Shown in pieces: positions 24,433-34,362 of a stretch of DNA of 64,000 nt; position 1 is the first letter of the stretch, and each line of letters begins with the position of its first letter. Where the stretch lies: contig LNDO01000068.1 in NCBI GenBank assembly GCA_001465025.1, forward strand, positions 1 to 64,000, written 5' to 3'. The position numbers and the translations under genes are program-made. The notes below the pieces were generated by a model, which did no database searches, had not been told where the DNA came from, and saw only the letters and a program-made list of their open reading frames with translations. The stretch comes from Pseudomonas sp. Ga0074129. GTDB lineage: Bacteria; Pseudomonadota; Gammaproteobacteria; Pseudomonadales; Pseudomonadaceae.

Positions 24433-25212
24433 ATGTCCGATCATCCGTTTGCTCAGGCCGATACCGCTTGGCTCGACCTGACCCGCTCAGCGCGCACTTG
24501 GCTGGCCGGGCCGCTGGGGCAGTTGCTGCTCGAGCAGGAACGGCAAATGCTTGAAGAGGAATTGGCGCGTTTCTTTGGTGGTTTCTTAGTGCATTACGGC
24601 CCTTCCGCTGATGCATTGGCCAATGCCCAGCAAATTCAACGCAGTGTGCGAGTGGGTGCACCGTTTAAAGGTGTTGAGATTGTCTGCGAGGAGCAGTCTT
24701 GGCCGCTTACCGAACATGCTGCTGATGTGGTGGTGGTGCAGCATGGCTTGGACTTTAGCCTTTCCCCCCATGGCCTGCTGCGTGAAGCCGCACGCAGTGT
24801 TCGTCCTGGCGGGCATTTATTGATCGTTGGTATCAACCCAAATAGCAGCTGGGGCGTGCGCCATCTTTTTGCCCGTGATGCGTTGCGCCAAGCGCGCTGC
24901 ATTGCTCCCAGACGTGTCTGTGACTGGCTGCATCTGCTGGGTTTTGCGCTGGAGAAACGCCGCTTCGGGTGCTATCGTCCGCCGCTTTCTTCGCCGGCCT
25001 GGCAGGCGCGCCTGACCTGGCTTGAGCAACTGGGTGCGACCTGGCAACCGCCCGGCGGCGGCTTCTATGTGCTGGTGGCACGTAAGTTGGTGGTGGGCCT
25101 GCGGCCCTTGCGTCAACCCGGCCGGCAGGCGCTTGGCAAGTTGATACCTATGCCTGTGGCCAGCGTCAGCCGGCGCGATACGTCGGATAAACCGCAACGG
25201 CCGATCAATTAA
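24433..25212 (+). CDS. Class I SAM-dependent methyltransferase-like protein
   Basis: Conserved Pseudomonas protein of 259 residues, related to type 11 methyltransferases (VVVQHGLDFSLSPHGLLREAARSVRPGGHLLIVGINP). The substrate is unknown. The usual N-terminal glycine-rich SAM loop is weak: the segment after LVHYGPSADA lacks a clear GxGxG, so catalytic activity is not assured. The context, before rnhA and dnaQ and opposite gloB, is conserved in Pseudomonas but does not reveal function. Confidence 0.85.
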   Translation: MSDHPFAQADTAWLDLTRSARTWLAGPLGQLLLEQERQMLEEELARFFGGFLVHYGPSADALANAQQIQRSVRVGAPFKGVEIVCEEQSWPLTEHAADVVVVQHGLDFSLSPHGLLREAARSVRPGGHLLIVGINPNSSWGVRHLFARDALRQARCIAPRRVCDWLHLLGFALEKRRFGCYRPPLSSPAWQARLTWLEQLGATWQPPGGGFYVLVARKLVVGLRPLRQPGRQALGKLIPMPVASVSRRDTSDKPQRPIN

Positions 25213-25230
25213 GCGAGAGACAACTGATAC

Positions 25231-25683
25231 ATGAGTGAACAGGTTGAGATCTACACCGACGGCGCGTGCAAGGGCAATCCTGGCGTTGGTGGCTGGGGTG
25301 CGTTGATGATTTTCAAAGGGGTGGAGAAAGAGTTGTGGGGCGGCGAGGCCGATACCACCAACAATCGCATGGAAATGACCGCTGCTATCCGCGCCCTGGC
25401 CGAGCTTAAGCGCTCCTGCGATGTACGCCTGGTGACCGACTCGCAGTATGTGATGCAAGGCATTCAGGATTGGATGCCTAATTGGAAGAAACGCGGCTGG
25501 AAAACCGCCGCCAAACAGCCAGTGAAAAATGCCGATCTTTGGCAGCAGTTGGACGAGCAGGTCAATCGGCACAACGTGACCTGGCAATGGGTGCGCGGCC
25601 ATACCGGTCACCCCGGCAACGAACGGGCCGACCAGTTGGCCAATCGTGGTGTTGATGAAGTGAGAGGGTTAAAGCATGCGTAG
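25231..25683 (+). CDS. rnhA: Ribonuclease HI
   Basis: Degrades RNA in RNA-DNA hybrids. At 150 residues it is standard. The catalytic acidic residues appear in [21 protein letters not shown] and [12 protein letters not shown], with the late [15 protein letters not shown] motif. It overlaps dnaQ by 8 nt (ATGCGTAG), implying cotranslation, the common rnhA-dnaQ pairing. Confidence 0.97.
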   Translation: MSEQVEIYTDGACKGNPGVGGWGALMIFKGVEKELWGGEADTTNNRMEMTAAIRALAELKRSCDVRLVTDSQYVMQGIQDWMPNWKKRGWKTAAKQPVKNADLWQQLDEQVNRHNVTWQWVRGHTGHPGNERADQLANRGVDEVRGLKHA

Positions 25684-26419
25684 TGTGGTACTCGATACTG
25701 AGACAACAGGTATGCCGGTCGCCGATGGTCATCGGATCATCGAAATCGGTTGTGTCGAGTTGATGGGCCGGCGTCTGACCGGCCGGCATTTCCACGTTTA
25801 CCTGCAACCTGATCGTGAGATCGACGAAGGCGCAATCGCCGTTCACGGCATCACCAATGATGCGTTGAAGGACAAACCGCGCTTCAAGGAAGTTGCCGAT
25901 GAGTTCTTTGAATTTATCAAAGGCGCGCAGCTGATCATCCACAACGCAGCGTTCGACGTTGGCTTTATCAACAACGAATTTGCTCTGCTAAAGCAGCATG
26001 ATCGCGCGGATATCAGTGAGCATTGCTCGATCCTCGACACCCTGATGATGGCCCGTGAGCGCCATCCGGGGCAGCGCAACAACCTCGACGCTCTGTGTAA
26101 GCGCTACGGGGTCGATAACTCGGGTCGTGAACTGCACGGTGCGTTGCTCGACGCCGAAATTCTCGCTGACGTTTACCTGACCATGACTGGCGGGCAGACC
26201 AACCTGTCCCTGGCGGGTGATGGCTCGGAAGGTGACAGCAACGGTCGTCAACAGCCCAGCGCTATACGTCGTTTATCTGCCGAGCGCACACCCACTCGTG
26301 TGCTTCGTGCCACTGCCGAAGAGCTTGATGCGCACTTGGCGCGCCTGGCCATTATTGAAAAGTCCGCCGGTGCGCCGCCACTCTGGGTGCAGCTCGAACA
26401 GCCAAAAGCTGAGGCCTGA
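25676..26419 (+). CDS. dnaQ: DNA polymerase III epsilon subunit (3'-5' proofreading exonuclease)
   Basis: Proofreading subunit of the replicative polymerase. The 247-residue protein has ExoI ([10 protein letters not shown]), ExoII ([14 protein letters not shown]) and the ExoIII His/Asp segment ([16 protein letters not shown]). The C-terminus carries the polymerase-binding region ([15 protein letters not shown]-like, here [16 protein letters not shown]). Start is within the end of rnhA. A likely terminator hairpin follows at 26420-26452. Confidence 0.96.
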   Translation: MRSVVLDTETTGMPVADGHRIIEIGCVELMGRRLTGRHFHVYLQPDREIDEGAIAVHGITNDALKDKPRFKEVADEFFEFIKGAQLIIHNAAFDVGFINNEFALLKQHDRADISEHCSILDTLMMARERHPGQRNNLDALCKRYGVDNSGRELHGALLDAEILADVYLTMTGGQTNLSLAGDGSEGDSNGRQQPSAIRRLSAERTPTRVLRATAEELDAHLARLAIIEKSAGAPPLWVQLEQPKAEA

Positions 26420-26452
26420 GTCGCGGAGGATTTATCCACCCGCGACCTTTTC
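26420..26452 (+). terminator. Probable terminator of rnhA-dnaQ
   Basis: GTCGCGG (26420-26426) pairs with CCGCGAC (26440-26446), followed by CTTTTCTT. It begins immediately after the dnaQ TGA. Confidence 0.6.
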
Positions 26453-26499
26453 TTACAGCGGTACGCTGAGGGGGTTCCGCCTGACGGAGCCAGCCTCTA

Positions 26500-26541
26500 C
26501 CCTGAGGCGATAGGCAAGCTTCGACTTGCCGCTCTTCAGGG
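26500..26541 (+). promoter_or_regulatory. Leader hairpin overlapping the ldcA ribosome-binding site
   Basis: CCCTGA (26500-26505) can pair with TCAGGG (26536-26541), stacked on GGCAAG (26513-26518) with CTTGCC (26525-26530). TCAGGGA is the probable Shine-Dalgarno of ldcA (ATG at 26550), so the outer stem would mask it. Translation control is inferred, not shown. Confidence 0.35.
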
Positions 26542-26549
26542 ACGCCATA

Positions 26550-28808
26550 ATGTATAAAGACCTCAAGTTCCCCGTTCTCATCGTGCACCGCGACATCAAG
26601 GCCGACACCGTGGCCGGTGATCGCGTGCGCGCCATTGCTCAAGAGCTGGAGCAGGACGGCTTCAGTATTTTGTCTTCGGCCAGCTCTGCCGAAGGGCGCA
26701 TCGTTGCTTCCACGCACCATGGGCTGGCTTGCATTCTGGTGGCGGCAGAGGGCGCCGGAGAGAATCAAACGCTGCTGCAGGACATGGTTGAGCTGATTCG
26801 CATTGCACGCCGTCGCGCGCCGCAATTACCGATTTTTGCTCTTGGCGAACAGGTCACTATCGAAAATGCTCCTGCCGCTGCCATGGCTGACCTCAATCAA
26901 TTGCGCGGCATTCTGTACCTGTTTGAAGACACCGTGCCGTTCCTCGCGCGCCAAGTGGCACGTGCGGCGCGCAATTATCTGGATGGCCTGTTGCCGCCGT
27001 TCTTCAAAGCTCTGGTGCAGCACACGGCGCAGTCCAACTACTCCTGGCATACACCTGGCCACGGCGGCGGTGTGGCTTATCGCAAAAGCCCGGTGGGCCA
27101 GGCCTTTCATCAGTTTTTCGGGGAAAACACCCTGCGCTCCGATTTATCTGTCTCGGTGCCAGAGTTGGGGTCGCTGCTCGATCACACTGGCCCGCTGGCC
27201 GAAGCCGAGGAGCGGGCGGCACGCAATTTCGGTGCTGATCACACCTACTTTGTAATTAACGGCACCTCAACGGCAAACAAGATCGTCTGGCATAGCATGG
27301 TCGGCCGCGATGATCTGGTGCTGGTAGACCGTAATTGCCACAAGTCGATTCTGCATTCGATCATCATGACGGGTGCAATTCCGCTGTACCTGTGCCCGGA
27401 GCGCAACGAGTTGGGCATCATTGGTCCGATTCCACTGAGCGAATTCAGCCGAGAGTCGATCCAGGCCAAAATCGATGCCAGCCCGTTAGCTCGAGGCAGG
27501 GTGCCGAACAGCAGCGGGGCGATGGTCAAGCTGGTGGTGGTGACCAACTCCACCTACGACGGCCTGTGTTACAACGCCGAGTTGATCAAACAAACCCTGG
27601 GCAACAGTGTTGAGGTGTTGCACTTCGATGAGGCCTGGTACGCCTATGCGGCGTTCCATGAGTTCTACGCTGGCCGCTATGGCATGGGCACTGCGCGCAG
27701 CGCCGACACGCCATTGGTATTCACCACCCATTCCACGCACAAGTTGTTGGCTGCGTTCAGCCAGGCCTCGATGATTCATGTGCAAGATGGTGGTAAGCGC
27801 CAGCTGGATCGGGACCGTTTCAACGAAGCTTTTATGATGCACATCTCCACATCGCCGCAGTACGGCATCATCGCCTCGCTGGATGTGGCGTCCGCCATGA
27901 TGGAAGGCCCAGCAGGGCGTTCACTGATTCAGGAAACCTTCGACGAAGCCCTGAGCTTTCGCCGCGCGCTGGCCAACTTGCGGCAGAACCTCAGTAGCGA
28001 CGACTGGTGGTTCACCATCTGGCAACCGGCTAAGGCTGAAGGTGCTGATGATGTAATGACCGAGAACTGGTTGCTGCAACCGCAAGCGGACTGGCATGGT
28101 TTCGGTGACGTGGCCGAGGACTATGTACTGCTCGATCCGATCAAGGTGACCCTGGTTATGCCTGGCCTTACGGCTGACGGCACCCTTGATCAGCGTGGCA
28201 TTCCAGCCGCCGTGGTCAGCAAGTTTCTCTGGGAGCGCGGCTTGGTTGTAGAAAAAACCGGCCTGTATTCGTTCTTGGTGCTGTTCTCGATGGGCATCAC
28301 CAAGGGTAAGTGGAGCACCTTGCTCACCGAGTTGCTGGAATTCAAACGCAGTTACGATGCCAACCTGCCGCTGGTTAATGTCTTGCCTTCGATTGCTCAG
28401 GCCGGCAAAGGGTTCTATCAGGACATGGGCCTGCGTGACCTGTGCGATGCCCTGCATGCCTGCTACCGCGAAAACGCCACCGCCAAGGCGTTGAAACGGA
28501 TGTACACGGTATTGCCGGAGGTCGCGATCAAACCGGCGGATGCCTACAACCAGTTGGTCCGTGGTGAGGTGGAAGCGGTGCCAATTGAACAGCTCGAAGG
28601 ACGCATTGCCGCAGTGATGCTGGTGCCTTATCCGCCTGGCATCCCGCTGATCATGCCGGGGGAGCGCTTTACCGCACAGACCCGCTCGATCATCGATTAC
28701 CTAGAGTTTGCGCGCACCTTCGACCAAAGCTTTCCAGGCTTTGACGCGGATGTTCATGGGTTGCAGCGTGAGGGCGGGCGGTACACCGTAGATTGCATCA
28801 AGGCTTAA
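26550..28808 (+). CDS. ldcA: Lysine decarboxylase (PLP-dependent, wing-domain type)
   Basis: Converts lysine to cadaverine; in P. aeruginosa LdcA belongs to the arginine-responsive lysine catabolic route. The 752-residue protein starts at MYKDLKFPVLIVHRD. An N-terminal receiver-like wing domain is followed by the PLP fold with TPGHGGGVAYRKSP, HFDEAWYAYAAFH and the PLP lysine in HSTHK (about residue 398). Compared with my recollection of P. aeruginosa LdcA, five extra residues (around NSSGAM, about residue 318) are inserted before VKLVVVTNSTYDG. A strand-sense hairpin covers the ribosome-binding site. Confidence 0.92.
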   Translation: MYKDLKFPVLIVHRDIKADTVAGDRVRAIAQELEQDGFSILSSASSAEGRIVASTHHGLACILVAAEGAGENQTLLQDMVELIRIARRRAPQLPIFALGEQVTIENAPAAAMADLNQLRGILYLFEDTVPFLARQVARAARNYLDGLLPPFFKALVQHTAQSNYSWHTPGHGGGVAYRKSPVGQAFHQFFGENTLRSDLSVSVPELGSLLDHTGPLAEAEERAARNFGADHTYFVINGTSTANKIVWHSMVGRDDLVLVDRNCHKSILHSIIMTGAIPLYLCPERNELGIIGPIPLSEFSRESIQAKIDASPLARGRVPNSSGAMVKLVVVTNSTYDGLCYNAELIKQTLGNSVEVLHFDEAWYAYAAFHEFYAGRYGMGTARSADTPLVFTTHSTHKLLAAFSQASMIHVQDGGKRQLDRDRFNEAFMMHISTSPQYGIIASLDVASAMMEGPAGRSLIQETFDEALSFRRALANLRQNLSSDDWWFTIWQPAKAEGADDVMTENWLLQPQADWHGFGDVAEDYVLLDPIKVTLVMPGLTADGTLDQRGIPAAVVSKFLWERGLVVEKTGLYSFLVLFSMGITKGKWSTLLTELLEFKRSYDANLPLVNVLPSIAQAGKGFYQDMGLRDLCDALHACYRENATAKALKRMYTVLPEVAIKPADAYNQLVRGEVEAVPIEQLEGRIAAVMLVPYPPGIPLIMPGERFTAQTRSIIDYLEFARTFDQSFPGFDADVHGLQREGGRYTVDCIKA

Positions 28809-28842
28809 CCATCACCGTTGGTGATAACAGCAGTGACTGCCA

Positions 28843-28869
28843 GCGCACAGGTTCGGCTTTGCTGTGCGC
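28843..28869 (+). terminator. Probable terminator of ldcA
   Basis: GCGCACAG (28843-28850) pairs with CTGTGCGC (28862-28869) and is followed by a short pyrimidine-rich stretch (TTCCTC). The weak T run makes this moderate. Confidence 0.45.
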
Positions 28870-28954
28870 TTCCTCATTAGATCAAGCGCTTATCGTGGAC
28901 AGATAAAAGTTGAGCTTAACTTTCATGACGTGGCCCTCGTCACAGTGGCCAGCA

Positions 28955-28982
28955 TCGACATTTGCCGGTTGGTTGTTATAGT
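28955..28982 (+). promoter_or_regulatory. Predicted sigma70 promoter upstream of the crotonase gene
   Basis: TCGACA (28955-28960) and TATAGT (28977-28982) with a 16-bp spacer, about 55 nt upstream of the coding start. Prediction only. Confidence 0.45.
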
Positions 28983-29037
28983 TGCTCGATTTTTACCCTA
29001 ATAAGATTTCCACGCGCGCTTGCGCGCCCTGCTGAGG

Positions 29038-29859
29038 ATGACTGCCGTGTCCGACTACAAAGCCTTTAACGTCGTGTTGGCAGATAAGGTTGCCCATGTG
29101 GTGATTAACCGCCCGGAAAAAGTCAACGCGATGAATGCGGACTTCTGGCGCGAAATCATCGAGATTTTCCGCTGGGTAGACGACACCGACGAGGTTCGTG
29201 CCGTGGTTATATCCGGTGCTGGCAAGCACTTCTCGTCAGGTATTGACCTGATGATGCTGGCCTCCATCGGCAATCAGATGGGCCCGGACGTCGGTCGCAA
29301 TGCGGAAAAACTGCGCCGTAAGATTCTTGAGCTGCAAGCCTCCTTCAATGCCGTAGACAACTGCCGCAAACCTGTCTTGGCAGCCATCCAAGGCTACTGC
29401 CTGGGCGGAGCCATCGACCTGATCTCCGCCTGTGACATGCGTTATGCCACCGTCGATGCGCAGTTCTCGATTAAAGAAATCGACATCGGCATGGCGGCTG
29501 ACGTGGGCACACTGCAGCGTCTGCCGCGCATTATCGGCGATGGCATGATGCGTGAGCTGGCGTTTACCGGGCGCACTATTGAGGGTGATGAGGCCCAGCG
29601 TATTGGCCTGGTCAATCGCACATTTGTTGACGCGGATGCTCTGCTCGACGGCGTTATGGCGATTGCCCGCGAGATTGCCAGCAAGTCCCCGGTGGCGATT
29701 CGTGGCACCAAGGAAATGATTCGCTACATGCGCGATCACCGCGTGGATGATGGCCTTGAATACATCGCCACCTGGAACGCCGCCATGCTGCAATCGGCCG
29801 ACCTACGTGTCGCCATGACGGCGCACATGACTAAGCAAAAGCCGGAGTTTGCCGACTGA
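29038..29859 (+). CDS. Crotonase-family protein, probable delta(3,5)-delta(2,4)-dienoyl-CoA isomerase
   Basis: Probable auxiliary beta-oxidation enzyme shifting double bonds of unsaturated acyl-CoAs. The 273-residue protein has the crotonase oxyanion-hole segments SSGIDLMML and QGYCLGGAIDLISACDMRYA. The stretch KEIDIGMAADVGTLQRLPR closely resembles the eukaryotic ECH1 dienoyl-CoA isomerase signature with its two active-site acids, favouring isomerase over hydratase. The start at ATG 29038 follows a weak GAGGA-like signal; ATG 29020 would add six residues. Confidence 0.85.
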   Translation: MTAVSDYKAFNVVLADKVAHVVINRPEKVNAMNADFWREIIEIFRWVDDTDEVRAVVISGAGKHFSSGIDLMMLASIGNQMGPDVGRNAEKLRRKILELQASFNAVDNCRKPVLAAIQGYCLGGAIDLISACDMRYATVDAQFSIKEIDIGMAADVGTLQRLPRIIGDGMMRELAFTGRTIEGDEAQRIGLVNRTFVDADALLDGVMAIAREIASKSPVAIRGTKEMIRYMRDHRVDDGLEYIATWNAAMLQSADLRVAMTAHMTKQKPEFAD

Positions 29860-29909
29860 TGCCTTTGGTTCAGCTGTTTCCATCACTGACGCGGGAGGCG
29901 TAATAGCTC

Positions 29910-31589
29910 ATGGTATCTGGAGCCACGTCGCTCAATTTGGTGCGTGATGAATTGTTCGCCACCATCGAAGAGGCTGAATCGAGTCTCGAGCAATTCATCG
30001 CCGACCGTAACAATGGCAGTCTGCTGCAGCAAGCTGTGGAAAGTCTGCATCAGGTGCGTGGAACGCTGAATCTGATTGAGCTGGCTGGGGCCGAACTGCT
30101 GGCTCAGGAAGTCTTGGACCAAGCTACTGATATTCCAGCAGGCGCCGGTGAAGAGCGCGACGTGCAGCTTTCGGCGCTGAGCAATGCCTTGCATGTGCTG
30201 CGTCGGTATCTGGAAAACGTCGAGGCCCATCGGCAGGAAATGCCAGAGCTTTTGTTGCCGGCCATCAATGATCTGCGTCAGGCGGGCAGCCAGCCGGCAT
30301 TGCCAGAAAGTTTTTTCTTCAGCGTTCGCCTTGATCATGCCCGCCCACGTACCGCGCCGGCTGACGTTGATGGTGCCGCGCGGGAAACCCAGGGCAGGCG
30401 TCTGCGCCATATGTACCAAGTGGGTTTGCTGGGTTTTATCCGTGAGCAAAATCCACAGGCCAGTCTCAAATTGATGGGGCGCGCGCTGGGACGTCTCGAC
30501 AGCCTGTTTGCCAATGAGCCGCGGGGGCGACTTTGCTGGGTAGGTGCAGCCGCCATCGAGTCGCAGGTGGTGGGGCAGTTGCTTGCGCGAAAATCACGTA
30601 AGCAGCTGTTCTCGCGTTTTGATCGTGAACTCAAGCAAATGCTGGCCAACGGTCAATACGAAGCTCCGCGCAATTTGCTCAAAGAGTTGCTCTATTTGGT
30701 CGCTTTGGCTGATTCCCAAGGCCCACAGGCCAGTGCCCTTCGTGAGGTTTTCGGCTTAATGCCGATGCCGTTTACCGATCACCTGTTGGAAGAGGAATAC
30801 CAGCGTCTGGCAGGACCTGGGCAGTCGGTGATGCGCTCCTTGAGTTCGGCTATTCGTGAAGAGCTAAACAGCGTCAAGGACATGCTGGACCTGATTGAGC
30901 GCGGCACCTTGCAGAGTGATAGCCTCAACGGCTTGCACGCCCAACTGGGTAAGTTGAGCAAAACGCTCGGCATGGTTGGCCTGAGTTCGGCCGGTAACTC
31001 GCTCAACGCACAACTGCAAACCGTTGCCAGCTGGTGTGAGGGCGCAGAGCCGCAGCCTAATGAATTGCACAAACTGGCTGATGCTGTGCTGTACGTTGAA
31101 GGCATGGTGGCCAGCCTGGAACGTGGTGAGCGCAGCGATGCTCGCCTGGCCCAAGTGCAACCGGGTGATGAGGCCGATTCATTCGCGCAGCACCAACTGA
31201 AGGAAGCGCGCATCGTTGTGGTTGATGAGGCGCAAGCAGGGTTAGCCTTGGCCAAACGTGCGATTACGGCTTATCTGGAGTCGGGGGGGGATCGCATGCA
31301 CCTCTCGAACGTGCCGTTCAGCCTGCAAGCCGTGAGGGGCGGGTTGTGGTTCCTCAATCAAAGTCGCGCCGCGTTGCTGGTTGGGGCTTGCGCCGACTAC
31401 ATCCAGAAACACATGCTCGATGCTCCGCAGATGCCATCCGAACAAATGCTGGAAACCCTGGCCGATGCCCTGAGCAGCCTTGAGTATTACCTCGAAGCCG
31501 GGGCGGTGATGCGTCCGGAAACCAAACCCAGTGTGCTTGATCTGGCCGCCGACAGTGTTCGCGCGCTGGGCATGCCGTTGGAGGAGTAA
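29910..31589 (+). CDS. fimL: Pilus/virulence regulator FimL (ChpA-like, no catalytic kinase domain)
   Basis: Similar to P. aeruginosa FimL, which supports twitching motility by acting with the Pil-Chp system on cAMP/Vfr signalling. The 559-residue protein has an N-terminal helical HPt-like domain ([37 protein letters not shown]), a second HPt-like block near residues 300-375 ([20 protein letters not shown]) and another near residues 440-540. No HATPase or CheW domain is visible. A good GGGAGG precedes the ATG. It lies 2 nt upstream of nudC. Confidence 0.9.
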   Translation: MVSGATSLNLVRDELFATIEEAESSLEQFIADRNNGSLLQQAVESLHQVRGTLNLIELAGAELLAQEVLDQATDIPAGAGEERDVQLSALSNALHVLRRYLENVEAHRQEMPELLLPAINDLRQAGSQPALPESFFFSVRLDHARPRTAPADVDGAARETQGRRLRHMYQVGLLGFIREQNPQASLKLMGRALGRLDSLFANEPRGRLCWVGAAAIESQVVGQLLARKSRKQLFSRFDRELKQMLANGQYEAPRNLLKELLYLVALADSQGPQASALREVFGLMPMPFTDHLLEEEYQRLAGPGQSVMRSLSSAIREELNSVKDMLDLIERGTLQSDSLNGLHAQLGKLSKTLGMVGLSSAGNSLNAQLQTVASWCEGAEPQPNELHKLADAVLYVEGMVASLERGERSDARLAQVQPGDEADSFAQHQLKEARIVVVDEAQAGLALAKRAITAYLESGGDRMHLSNVPFSLQAVRGGLWFLNQSRAALLVGACADYIQKHMLDAPQMPSEQMLETLADALSSLEYYLEAGAVMRPETKPSVLDLAADSVRALGMPLEE

Positions 31590-31591
31590 GC

Positions 31592-32419
31592 ATGTCTGTT
31601 TGGCAACCGTCCGTGCTTGATGCTGCCCAGCCGGGCGGGTGGGCAGTGGTTCACTTCAAGCAACACTTCCTGTCTGACAGCAACGGTGTGCTATTCCCCC
31701 GCGAGTGGTTAAAAAAGCAAGACTTGCCCATTTTGGCTGAACACGGGCTTGGTCATTTTGCCGGTGATATGGTTTACCTGCTGGAGTTGGGGCAAACCTT
31801 CGATATGCCGGGCTGTAACTGGCAGAGCCTGCGTCAGTTTTTACTCCACGGCGATGCGGACACCTTCAGGCTCCTCAGCTATGCCACGCAGATTGGCACT
31901 TGGGCCAGTCACCATCGTTTTTGCGGCAGTTGTGGTAGCGCCATGCAACCAGTTCACGGCGAGCGCGCCATGCATTGTGCGCAATGCGAACTCAGGCTGT
32001 ACCCGCGGTTATCACCTAGCATGATTGTGTTGGTAACCCGTGGTGATGAAGTGCTGTTGGCACGCTCGCCGCGCTTTGTGCCCGGCGTTTACAGCACCCT
32101 GGCCGGCTTTGTCGAAGCCGGTGAATCTGTTGAGCATTGTGTGGTGCGTGAAGTGCGCGAAGAGGTTGGGGTTGAGGTGCACAACCTTCAGTACATGGGC
32201 AGCCAAGGCTGGCCGTTTCCCCATTCGTTGATGCTTGGCTTTCATGCCGAATATGCATCAGGCGATATCGTCATGCAGGTTGACGAAATAGAGGACGCGG
32301 GTTGGTTCAACGTGCATGATCTGCCGCCACTGCCCGCGACTCGTTCGATTGCCCGCCACCTGATTGATGTCTACGTAGCGCGTCGGCTAGGCCAGCCCGA
32401 ACCAGTGTTGCCAAGCTAG
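31592..32419 (+). CDS. nudC: NADH pyrophosphatase / NAD-RNA decapping hydrolase
   Basis: Nudix hydrolase splitting NAD(H) and, in E. coli, removing NAD caps from RNA. The 275-residue protein has a zinc ribbon (CGSCGSAMQ ... CAQC). The Nudix box [22 protein letters not shown] follows and the NudC-specific [14 protein letters not shown] lies after it. It starts 2 nt after fimL and its last 33 nt overlap the end of the convergent permease gene. Confidence 0.95.
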   Translation: MSVWQPSVLDAAQPGGWAVVHFKQHFLSDSNGVLFPREWLKKQDLPILAEHGLGHFAGDMVYLLELGQTFDMPGCNWQSLRQFLLHGDADTFRLLSYATQIGTWASHHRFCGSCGSAMQPVHGERAMHCAQCELRLYPRLSPSMIVLVTRGDEVLLARSPRFVPGVYSTLAGFVEAGESVEHCVVREVREEVGVEVHNLQYMGSQGWPFPHSLMLGFHAEYASGDIVMQVDEIEDAGWFNVHDLPPLPATRSIARHLIDVYVARRLGQPEPVLPS

Positions 32420-33172
32420 GCGTGCCGTCAGCGCCAGTACCACGAGAATAAATACCGGTCGTATAAACCGCGAGCCGCCCTTAATGGCGGTTCGCGCGCC
32501 GAGGTATGCGCCCACCATCAAGCCCAGCCCCATGCAAATTCCCAGTAGCCACACCACATGGCCGCTGAAGATAAAAATGCTCAAGGCGCAGGCATTACTC
32601 ACAAAGTTCATGCTACGGGCCACGCCACTGGCACGCAGCAAGTCGAGCGGATAAAGCATCAGGCTGCTGACAGTCCAAAAGGCACCTGTTCCGGGGCCTG
32701 CCACACCATCGTAAAACCCCAGCGCCAAGCCTTGCGGCCACTGACGGGCTTTGGCGATGGGCGCATCTGTGCAGCTTTTCACGTCTGGTGTTTTGCCAAA
32801 CAGCAGATACAGGCCGCAGGCGAATACCACCACGGGCAGTAACTGGTTCAGCCAAGCCGATGGCAACCAGTGGGCTAAAACAGCCCCTAACCATGCGCCG
32901 ATTGCAGTAGCGACCAGGGCATGGCGCCATTGACCCGGGCTAAACAGTTTGCGGCGGTAGAAGGTGTAACTGGCCGTCGCCGAGCCGAAGGTGGCGCACA
33001 GCTTATTGGTGCCTAGCGCCAGGTGCGGCGGGATGCCTGCGGTCAATAGCGCTGGAATGGTCAGCAATCCACCGCCGCCAGCAATGGCATCGATAAATCC
33101 GGCAGTGAATGCAACCACAACCAAGATGGCCAGGGTCGACAGCTCAATGCCCAGTTCAAATGGGAATAGCAT
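32387..33172 (-). CDS. TSUP-family sulfite/organosulfonate-type membrane permease
   Basis: Predicted inner-membrane transporter of the TauE/SafE (TSUP) family, substrate unknown. The 261-residue protein has the family's N-terminal [20 protein letters not shown] repeat and the second copy [16 protein letters not shown]. About eight hydrophobic segments are visible. The ATG at 33172 is preferred over a GTG at 33181. Its 3' end runs 33 nt into the coding end of nudC on the other strand. Confidence 0.9.
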   Translation of the reverse strand: MLFPFELGIELSTLAILVVVAFTAGFIDAIAGGGGLLTIPALLTAGIPPHLALGTNKLCATFGSATASYTFYRRKLFSPGQWRHALVATAIGAWLGAVLAHWLPSAWLNQLLPVVVFACGLYLLFGKTPDVKSCTDAPIAKARQWPQGLALGFYDGVAGPGTGAFWTVSSLMLYPLDLLRASGVARSMNFVSNACALSIFIFSGHVVWLLGICMGLGLMVGAYLGARTAIKGGSRFIRPVFILVVLALTARLAWQHWFGLA

Positions 33173-33273
33173 GTAAAACACGCTCTGCGTCTAATTGTGC
33201 GTGACGCCGGCTGTTCGCCAGCCAGACAGCTGCGCATAATGCCGAGAATTAAACAGATAAGGAATGCATCGCA

Positions 33274-33921
33274 ATGCAATATGGCGGACTGGCATGGGCT
33301 ACAGCATTGTTGGCCTTACTTGCGGCGTTTATTGCCCTGCGTATTTTATTCAACCGCAGCTGGTTCTTGGGCTGGCTCAGAGGCACCTGCGGCTTGGCAT
33401 TCGTGGCACTTGCGGGGCTGATTGGTTTATTGGCCAATGACATGCGCAGTTATGCCCCCATTGCTCCGGATAAGCCGCTGGCGACCCTGAGCTTCAAAGC
33501 CGAGGGGCCTGTGTATCGGGTCAGTGTGCTGGAGGGCGCTAAAGAGCGCACCTTCACACTGGAGGGCGATCTTTGGCAGCTTGATGCGCGCTTTTTGCAA
33601 TGGAAAGGTCTGGCGGCGCTGATCGGGTTGCAGCCGGGTTATCGGCTGGAAAAGTTATCAGGCCGATTCCTTTCTATCGAGCAACAAACGCTGGCTCAGC
33701 ACACGCGCGTTCAGCTCGCCGAAAGCCCCTACGGAGTCGATCTCTGGCGTTGGCTACGCGTGGGGCAGCGTGATCTGTTTATATTTGACGCCCAAGCCAG
33801 GCGGGTTAATTTCCTGCCCCTTGCTGATGAGGCGGTTTATCGCATCAATCAGACCCCGGCAGGCCTTTTGGCTGAGCCGATGAACCCTGCGGCCAAGCAG
33901 GCGCTCAAAGAATGGCAGTAA
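33274..33921 (+). CDS. Conserved membrane-anchored protein of unknown function
   Basis: A 215-residue protein with two hydrophobic segments near the N-terminus (WATALLALLAAFIALRILF and GLAFVALAGLIGLLA). A soluble domain of about 160 residues follows (YRVSVLEGAKERTFTLEGDLWQLDARFLQWKG). In Pseudomonas annotations such proteins are called multidrug or cation efflux-related, but nothing visible supports transport: there are too few membrane spans. It is preceded by AAGGA and expressed alone. Confidence 0.8.
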   Translation: MQYGGLAWATALLALLAAFIALRILFNRSWFLGWLRGTCGLAFVALAGLIGLLANDMRSYAPIAPDKPLATLSFKAEGPVYRVSVLEGAKERTFTLEGDLWQLDARFLQWKGLAALIGLQPGYRLEKLSGRFLSIEQQTLAQHTRVQLAESPYGVDLWRWLRVGQRDLFIFDAQARRVNFLPLADEAVYRINQTPAGLLAEPMNPAAKQALKEWQ

Positions 33922-34283
33922 GCTCTGGCGTTTGCTGCTGATGGCCGCCACGCCTCCAACTGGTCGAGGTTGAGAGCAGCCTGGTTCACCTGCATGCGCA
34001 ATGCTTTCAAGTATTTAAATTCGGCGCAGACCTGCGTCTTGGCGCAGCGATACGTCGGCTGGTGTAGCGCAGCGAAAGCCAGAACCTAGCCTGCCTTGCC
34101 GGATTTCATTGTGTCGGTCTAAACCGATCCGCCAGCAATACCACCCACCTATTCAACTGCTCTGAATCTGCCTAAAAGCTCAGTTTGCGTGAGTGCATGC
34201 TCTGAAAAAAGGGTATTGATGCACTGCGTTCAGTGCTTGGGGAAGGGGGCTCGCGTTTCAATACGCCATGGCTAAGAAGCCAT
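33922..34283. other. Intergenic region without a recognisable gene
   Basis: About 360 bp between the membrane protein and the aceA terminator. GGCTGGTGTAGCGCAGCG followed by AAAGCC (about 34049-34078) resembles a degenerate form of a GTGTAGCGCAGCG repeat common in Pseudomonas intergenic DNA, but without a clean inverted repeat. I see no ORF, tRNA or promoter that I would defend. Confidence 0.35.
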
Positions 34284-34314
34284 AAAAAAACCCCAGCATC
34301 TCTGCTGGGGTTTT
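34284..34314 (-). terminator. Rho-independent terminator of aceA
   Basis: On the minus strand CCCCAGCA-GAGA-TGCTGGGG is followed by a run of seven T. It lies about 50 nt past the aceA stop. Confidence 0.88.
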
Positions 34315-34362
34315 CTCAACACACTCAACCTTGATCGTGGCCTCGGTTGAGTGAACCTGTTC

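Noticed and set aside
33922-34283. tRNA or small RNA in the gap before the aceA terminator
   Set aside because: No cloverleaf, CCA end, promoter or terminator other than that of aceA could be identified.
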